Shown here in pieces: positions 58,614 through 64,000 of a stretch of 64,000 nt of DNA. The position numbers were made by a program, and so were the translations under genes. The notes under the pieces are model-generated. The model worked only from the letters and a program-made list of their open reading frames with translations. It was not told where the DNA came from and searched no databases. Origin of the DNA: Hibiscus mutabilis (Eukaryota > Streptophyta > Magnoliopsida > Malvales > Malvaceae). The stretch covers positions 87,101,909-87,165,908 of the forward strand of contig CM033714.1 in NCBI GenBank assembly GCA_019671005.1, given 5' to 3'. Numbering within the stretch: position 1 is the stretch's first letter; each line of letters opens with the position of its first letter.

Positions 58614-60098
58614 ATGGCGTAATCCATCGACAAGCCACCTCTTTGACGGGACCAACTATACTCATTAGAAGACTAGAATGATGTTCTTCATCAAGGCCAA
58701 AGATTACAAGCTTTGGGACGTTGTTGAAGATGGTTCATACGCACCATAAAGATGCAAGGCGGAATGGAATGCGGATGATCGCAAGAAGATGAAGCTAAAT
58801 TGCAAGGCTTTGCACATTCTCTTTTGTACATTTAGCCCCAATATCTATGAGAAGATGTCTTCATGTGAGAGTGCCAAGGAGGTTTGGGACAAGCTTGAAG
58901 TCACATATGAAGGAACCAACGAAGTAAAGGAGACTAAGATCGGTCTTTTCAATCTAGAGTATGAGAACTTCAAGATGGATTTAGAAGAAGACATCGAGAA
59001 GATGTTTGATCGTTTCTCCACCATAGTGAATAGACTCAAAGGCTATAGGTAAGTCATTCCGGAAGAAAAACTTATCCGAAAGCTTATCTACTCCATTCTC
59101 GAGTCATGTGACTCAAAGAAGATCGCCATCATCGAGGCCAATAATCTCAAGACCTTGAAGTTTGATGAACTGATGGGGTCTCTTCTCACTCATCAAATAA
59201 TACAAAAGGACAATGAAGATGAGAAGAAGAAGGAAGAGATAAGAAATATGGGGAAGAAAGAAATAGTAAAGCTAGGCATCAATATGAATATCGTAGCCCT
59301 CAAATCCTCTTAATGCCATCACGAAGATTCAAGCGAGGAGGAATAAGAATATGAAGAGATGACCTATCTCTTCATGAATTTTACTCAATTCATGAAGATC
59401 GAAATGACCAAATCTAACCATGAATCGACAAAGAAGAAGATGAAGGATCCCCAAGAGAACCATAAAGGATTCAACAAAAAGGGGTCATCTTCAAAGAAGG
59501 CATATGTGGCTAAATGGAGTGACGAAGACTCCACCAATAAAGATGAAGTAGCCCACCTATGCTTCATGGCCTTCAATGAGGGGCAGGTAGCTTCTAACTC
59601 ATCTTGTTCAAATTCTTACATTTTTTATAAGCTACAAGAAGCATATGACCAATTGGTTTTTGAGTTTAAAGCTTCTGTTTCGAAAAACAAGAAATTGATT
59701 TCAAAGTTAAAAATCGAAAATGATTTGCTTTCTAAAACCAATTTGGAGTTTGAAGCAAAATGAAGGATTTTGAGCAAAAAGTTTCAGATTAGCAAAATTT
59801 GCTTCAAACAATGGAAAAAGATCATCAAAAGGAAATTGATGATCTTAAGAAAGAAAAAGATTTGATTTCCAATGAACTTCAAAAGAAAAACAATTTGGAA
59901 AAATCAAATTTTTATATTCGACAATCTAGTTCCCCTAGATTTTTGAATGGTAAATGTTTTAGAAGTGTTTGGGTTCCAAAAGAACTAATCACTTCAAATA
60001 AAAAATATGAAATTGTAAAATGGATTCCTAAGGGGACTATATTATGCGTTACTAACGCTTATGGATCCAAAGCAATTTGGATACCAAAAATCACTTGA
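58614..60098 (+). pseudogene. Copia Gag of the middle element
   Basis: The frame opens with ATG at 58614 and is stopped at once. Readable pieces are DGTNYTH (shifted), MMFFIKAKDYKLWDVVEDG, SPNIYEKMSSCESAKEVWDK and LFNLEYENFKMDLEEDIEKM with FDRFSTIVNRLKGY (58789-59049), then KLIYSILES and FDELMGSLLTHQ, and a Lys/Ser-rich coiled region to 59760. The last piece (59799-60098) has FRSVWVPKELI and WIPKGTILCVTNAYGSKA. This is the UBN2-type Gag of copia elements followed by a coiled-coil tail, with many stops. Confidence 0.85.
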
Positions 60099-60586
60099 TT
60101 GTCTCATTTTAGGTGTGATGGAGATTGATCAACAAAGTACAACATTGAGGGGGATCTCCATACACACAAAGAAAGCACTTGAAGAAGGAAGGCTTCACAT
60201 CCTCCCTTGAGTTCAATTGTGGTAGAATTAGTTGAATTTTTTTATTTTGATTTATTCCTTTTTATTCAACTAATTTATCATAATTTTTGGACTAAAACTT
60301 ATTGATGCTTGAGTAAGGGGGAGCCAATTTTTAAAACCAAAATTCTTATTTTTGTCAAAAATTTTAAAAGCCTCATTTGTTATCTTGTACTTAAAGTCAC
60401 ACAAATTCTTTTTGATATAACAAAAAGGGGGAGAAAATGGTTTGAAAAATTGATTTTTCAAGTGAATCAAGGGGAGCATTAACTATATTTCAATTTTAAA
60501 ATCTCTTATTCAAGTTTTTAAATACTAAGGGGGAGAATCACAAACAATTTTTCAAGTTGGTTTTATTATATCAAAAAAAGGGAGAT

Positions 60587-61657
60587 TGTTAAGATATATG
60601 TTTTGATATAATAATTGAAAAATTGATTTGAACTAAATTGAAAAGAATTTAAAACATGCCTTAAGTCAAAACAACTTGAAAATAAGTTTGAGGAAGTTTA
60701 AAAAGGTTTTGAAGTGTTTTGAAACGTTTTTAAGTAGCCAAACCTGTGATTTTAATGTACATGTTTCGATACACCTAAAGGTTTTTGCTACGAGTTTTTG
60801 AAATTGTCAAAATATGTTTCGATACAGGCCTTAGCCATATCGAAATAGAAAGGGGTCGTTTTGATACACCCTTTTGGCGTTTCGATACGTTTATGTGGCA
60901 TATATCCTAACGACCAAAACCCCCCAACGGTCATATTTCCAACGGTCTTTTAAACTATAGGTCGTACTGATACGCCTATACGCGTATCAATACGCATCAG
61001 TTGATCAGAGCTTAACGGCTAGTTATGAAGTCGTACCGATACGGTTACCGACATACTGATACGGACAGCCTCAGAATTGCAATTAATGTGGAAAATAAAG
61101 ACCCCAACGGCTCCAATTCAATCCCAACTGGCTCTAACAGCTAGGAACTCAATTGGGAGTATAAAATAGACCTCCAAGCATCCATGAAAGACTAATGCTT
61201 AAAATGTCAACAACTATATGATGAGAAATTGTGTCTTAGGGCTTTAATTGTTCATATTTTGTATAGACAACACTTGTGAGCCAAAATTGTCATATTTGCT
61301 CAAGTGTTTAGGTCTGCGTGAGAACTTAAAGAGTGCAAACAAATACCTTGTGAGAGAATTTTTTGTTTGCTTATTTTCTTTCTCTTGTAAAGAGTGTTTG
61401 GTTAATCTTTGGGTAGAAAGATTAATCGTTTGTAAGGGTTTCCTCCTAATCCTAGAAAAAGGGACGAATCAATTAGTGAATTGGTTGGAAAATCCTTAGT
61501 GGGAGCTAAGGTAGTGGACGTAGGTGCTTGTTCAAAGCCCGAACCACTATAAATTCATCGTGTCATTCATTTTTCAGGTTCCACAAATCAATCACCCTAA
61601 ATCCAACTTCTCCACCACTTGGCAAGCATCAGTTGAAGGTGATCATCTAGCTCAACA
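60587..61657 (+). repeat. 3' LTR of the copia element
   Basis: 1071 bp, TGTTAAGATATATG...CTAGCTCAACA, preceded by the purine tract. It contains the GTATCGATAC-type motif cluster at 60765-61065 and the undisturbed insertion site of the inner element. Confidence 0.93.
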
Positions 61658-62304
61658 AAATGGGATTTGGTCTCGGTGATATAGAATAAAGATGATAGCT
61701 TCTATTTCATTTTAAGGGAATTGAAACTTAATCATTTCCCACCTTTATCTAAGCTAATAAGAGGGTTTCCTATCATTAAGGGTATGCCTTAATCATTCAC
61801 TTTATTTTTATTCTTTTTTAGCAATTAAGGCAATTGATGGCTTTGATCATCTTTTTTTATCATTCCTCACATGGATTGGCAACCTAGCAGGTGAGTCATC
61901 ACCCCAAATTCCCTTTTTCTTTCAATTTAGCCTTCAATCAGATTTTAGACAAGGTACCGTACCGATACCCTCATAACTGTATCGATACGGTTAACCCTAG
62001 GTAGTTAAAACCGTTGATTCGTACCGATACGCTTCTAGTCGTATCGATACGTGTAGTCCAAGTTCAGTAAGTTAGATAGGACTGTACTGATACAGGTCCT
62101 ACTATATCGATACCCTTAACTCAAACTCAACATTTTAGACATTTCCATCGGGTTCTTAATCAGGGGTTAGACTTAATCAAAGTCCCATATCAATGTAAGG
62201 GTCCTAAATCAACATTTATACAATATTTAAGCTTGTTCGGTGTAGGGTTTTCGATCGCCGAAACCCAATTTTGACTAGACTGGTTTTTGGGATGCTACAG
62301 ATGT

Positions 62305-62615
62305 TTCGTTGATGGTCGGTACATTTGCATCCCTATAAATAGGTATTATCATTTTTTGTTAATTTATGATGTTATAAGAATATGTAAATTAATTTTAATC
62401 AGATAGATGCAATTTAAAAATATATTAATGATAGGTCATTAAAATAAGTACACAAACTTCAAATTACTAAGGCTGGTTAAAATGAATGGATGAGGAATCT
62501 AATGTGTTGTCCTCATAGTTTGTACTAATGTTAGATGTTAGGTTTAGTTCCTCTATTATTTGTTCTTTCTCCTAGCGCCTCCTATAATTTCGAGTTGAGA
62601 TCGCATCTTCGTCTT
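62305..62615. other. Right flank of the nest
   Basis: This is the continuation of the MuDR-like sequence interrupted at 44507. It has no readable domain. Confidence 0.4.
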
Positions 62616-62948
62616 CTAAATTGGGGCCTTTAATTCCTTGGTTGATGAACTTGAGCCCTCATCAAATTGTACAGTGAGCTCGATGTTTGTACCCTCAACA
62701 CGTTTATAGGACTGAAACGTCATGTGTATATCTTTCTCACTCGATATTTTTTGCATGTAATGTTTGAGTTCTTCTGGGACGGGCTCAACGACTGACATTT
62801 TGACAAGCATGGCAAAAATTTTGTTGCTTGTATATTCACTAACTCGTGTTGCAATCAACTCAAACAAATAATCATTTGTGATTTTATCGTTAAAAGATGT
62901 GTAGGTGTACGTTCTATAGTATAAATTGGTAGCAAAAAATCGGGCCAT
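62616..62948 (-). CDS. Unidentified ORF, divergent partner of the MuDR-like gene
   Basis: A 110-codon minus-strand frame starting MARFFATNLYYRTYTYTSFN and ending in a Ser/Lys-rich tail with a DEGSSSSTKEL segment. I do not recognise the family. It starts 371 bp from the divergent ATG at 63319, with hairpin motifs between. It may be an accessory protein of the MULE-type element. The composition looks protein-like, but there is no homology evidence. Confidence 0.45.
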   Translation of the reverse strand: MARFFATNLYYRTYTYTSFNDKITNDYLFELIATRVSEYTSNKIFAMLVKMSVVEPVPEELKHYMQKISSEKDIHMTFQSYKRVEGTNIELTVQFDEGSSSSTKELKAPI

Positions 62949-63056
62949 AATTTATATTCTGGCTTTTAACGAACCTAAATTTGCTTTAAGAATATGTCGC
63001 TGTTGTAAAATTAAGTCTAGGTATATATATACCACATGGAGTTGCCTGCAGAAATC

Positions 63057-63205
63057 GTACCCACTGAAACATGAGTTTCTCTGAGAAGTCAGGAATCCTG
63101 CAAAGGTCACGCTCTACAAAACACAAGTTTCCCTGACACGTCAAGAATCCTACAAAGCTGGCAAAACTCTCATTCTACAGAACGCGAGTTTCGTCTCATC
63201 AAACG
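63057..63205. repeat. Hairpin motifs between divergent ORFs
   Basis: Three decayed copies of the AACTCGCA...TGCGAGTT hairpin with a CCTACAGAA-like centre are visible, the clearest at 63163-63191 (AAACTCTCA / CGCGAGTTT). The spacing is about 50 bp, as in module M'. Confidence 0.7.
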
Positions 63206-63318
63206 TCCTATCTCATCCATTTAAATGAACGGTAAACCGATTTGCAAAGAATTTTTTTCCAACAAACGTTTAGAGCAATTCATCCGCAAAGAAGAAAGAC
63301 TGTTTGTATTTTTCAACA

Positions 63319-63687
63319 ATGGAAAAAACAGTGGATGATCTTGTTCAGTACGATGGTGAGATGATCCCTGATATCGAACTTAGTGTCATATTCCAGTCCT
63401 CCAACAATGTCACGCTAAAGATTCTAAGGGGAGTCTCATATGAAAGGCTGAAGCGATCGGTAACGAGGAAGGTTCCACATACTTCCAAAAGGGAGTTACA
63501 GTCACTGAGGTATCGACTACCTACATCGTTAGATCCATTGTATTTCACAATATCCGATGTTCGTGACGAAGGAGATGTGGAAATGATGGTCGATACCTAT
63601 ACCCAGTCTTCTATGGGATGGCCCTTAGGGCTCTTTGTAACATTTTTTGAATGTGATGTCGGATTGGAAAGCATTATGCCACACTGA
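63319..63687 (+). pseudogene. MuDR-type gene, N-terminal domain (element runs off the window)
   Basis: From the ATG at 63319 the frame reads MEKTVDDLVQYDGEMIPDIE, VTLKILRGVSYERLKRSV and LQSLRYRLPTSLDPLYF, then DEGDVEMMVDTYTQ, the N-terminal domain of plant Mutator-type transposases. It stops at 63687. Further frames to 64000 contain a Ser-rich linker (SSSTSRPSHSSVGSFDFD) typical of these proteins, in another frame. A frame break is therefore present, and the DNA-binding and catalytic parts are outside the window. Confidence 0.65.
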
Positions 63688-64000
63688 GTACGAGCAAATC
63701 TTGATATCAACCAAATGTTCGTCGATAAGACTTCAACTTACTAAGTACGAACAATGACCAGGATTCATCGTCTTCTACCTCAAGGCCAAGCCATTCTTCT
63801 GTGGGCAGTTTCGATTTTGACATGAACATGCCGCCAACCCAGTACTCAACGTACAATCCATCTAGTGTGGGTTTAGGGCCGTAATTATATATAGGGCAGT
63901 CTCACCGTAAAGAGTTTAACCCGTTCGATGACTTCTCTTCCGGACGACACTCAATTTACATCCCGGGCGTAGGGCTGTCATCATCTATGGGGCCATCATA

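Larger units (their letters stand above)
46901..61657 (+). mobile_element. Gag-only Ty1/copia retrotransposon, middle level of the nest
   Basis: The 5' LTR is 46901-47384 plus 57584-58525 (split by the inner element), the interior 58526-60586 and the 3' LTR 60587-61657. Both LTRs start TGTTAAGATATATG and end CTAGCTCAACA. The TSD AAATG lies at 46896-46900 and 61658-61662. The copia-type primer site TGGTATCAGAGC is at 58528-58539, and a purine tract (AAAAAAAGGGAGAT) precedes the 3' LTR. The 2.06-kb interior encodes only Gag-like protein. No integrase, reverse transcriptase or RNase H is present, so it would need helper proteins. Confidence 0.9.
44508..62299. mobile_element. Solo-LTR-like element, outer level of the nest
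   Basis: The element starts TATAACACCCC and ends GGGATGCTACA, close to the TGTAACACCC...GGGTGTTACA ends of large gypsy LTRs. It is flanked by GATGT at 44503-44507 and 62300-62304. Its own sequence is 44508-46900 plus 61663-62299, about 3.0 kb; the rest is a later insertion. No primer-binding site or coding region belongs to it, so it is read as a solo LTR. The first TG has become TA. Confidence 0.7.

Overview
This is nuclear DNA from a flowering plant, most likely a eudicot. It has introns with GT/GC-AG borders, AT-rich spacers, plant-type genes and dense plant transposons. A mallow-family (Malvaceae) origin is only an impression. Three host genes are readable: an RHD3-type atlastin GTPase (plus strand, 5' end outside the window, exons 609-6866), a cell-wall acid invertase (plus, 25874-28350, complete, with the classic 9-nt mini-exon) and a NAP1 histone chaperone (minus, 29256-32700), which carries a one-base frameshift and lacks the cysteine of its farnesylation box. 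The genes are unrelated in function and show no operon-like logic.

The 19 kb between RHD3 and the invertase is a repeat spacer. Several insertions can be bounded by terminal inverted repeats (TIRs) plus target-site duplications (TSDs): two hAT-type elements (7641-8120 and 10069-10559), Mutator-type MITEs (9442-9810 and 18333-18835, with a further one in an RHD3 intron at 2848-3144) and a 5.1-kb LTR-like unit (10683-15789, TSD GGTAT) swollen by internal tandem duplications. Weaker inverted-repeat elements lie at 19998-20349, 20433-20897 and 21365-21666. A family of short AT-rich elements carries telomere-like words.

From about 33 kb to the end almost everything is transposon. First comes a MULE/plant-mobile-domain (PMD) neighbourhood: a MuDR-type N-terminal fragment on minus and a decayed PMD gene on plus, arranged divergently around hairpin motifs. 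A minus-strand Athila-type Ty3/gypsy element (LTRs 36819-38124 and 40047-41374, TSD TATAT) was inserted downstream. It is now a chimera in which flanking DNA follows each LTR. An Athila ORF1-like fragment and a MuDR DNA-binding fragment follow.

At 44508 a three-level nest begins. A solo-LTR-like element (44508-62299, TSD GATGT) is split by a gag-only Ty1/copia element (46901-61657, TSD AAATG). That element's 5' LTR is in turn split by a full-length Athila-type element (47385-57578, LTRs about 1.59 kb, TSD ACGGT). Right of the nest are an unidentified minus-strand ORF and the start of another MuDR-type gene, again divergent around hairpin motifs.

The most unusual signals are short palindromes tied to particular element families: GTATCGATAC-type motifs shared by two unrelated LTR families, GTTGCC-NN-GGCAAC-type motifs spread through one Athila element including its coding region, and GGAACTCGC-N12-GCGAGTTCC hairpins next to TATA boxes in the MULE/PMD region. 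All coordinates come from reading by eye. No alignment or database search was run.
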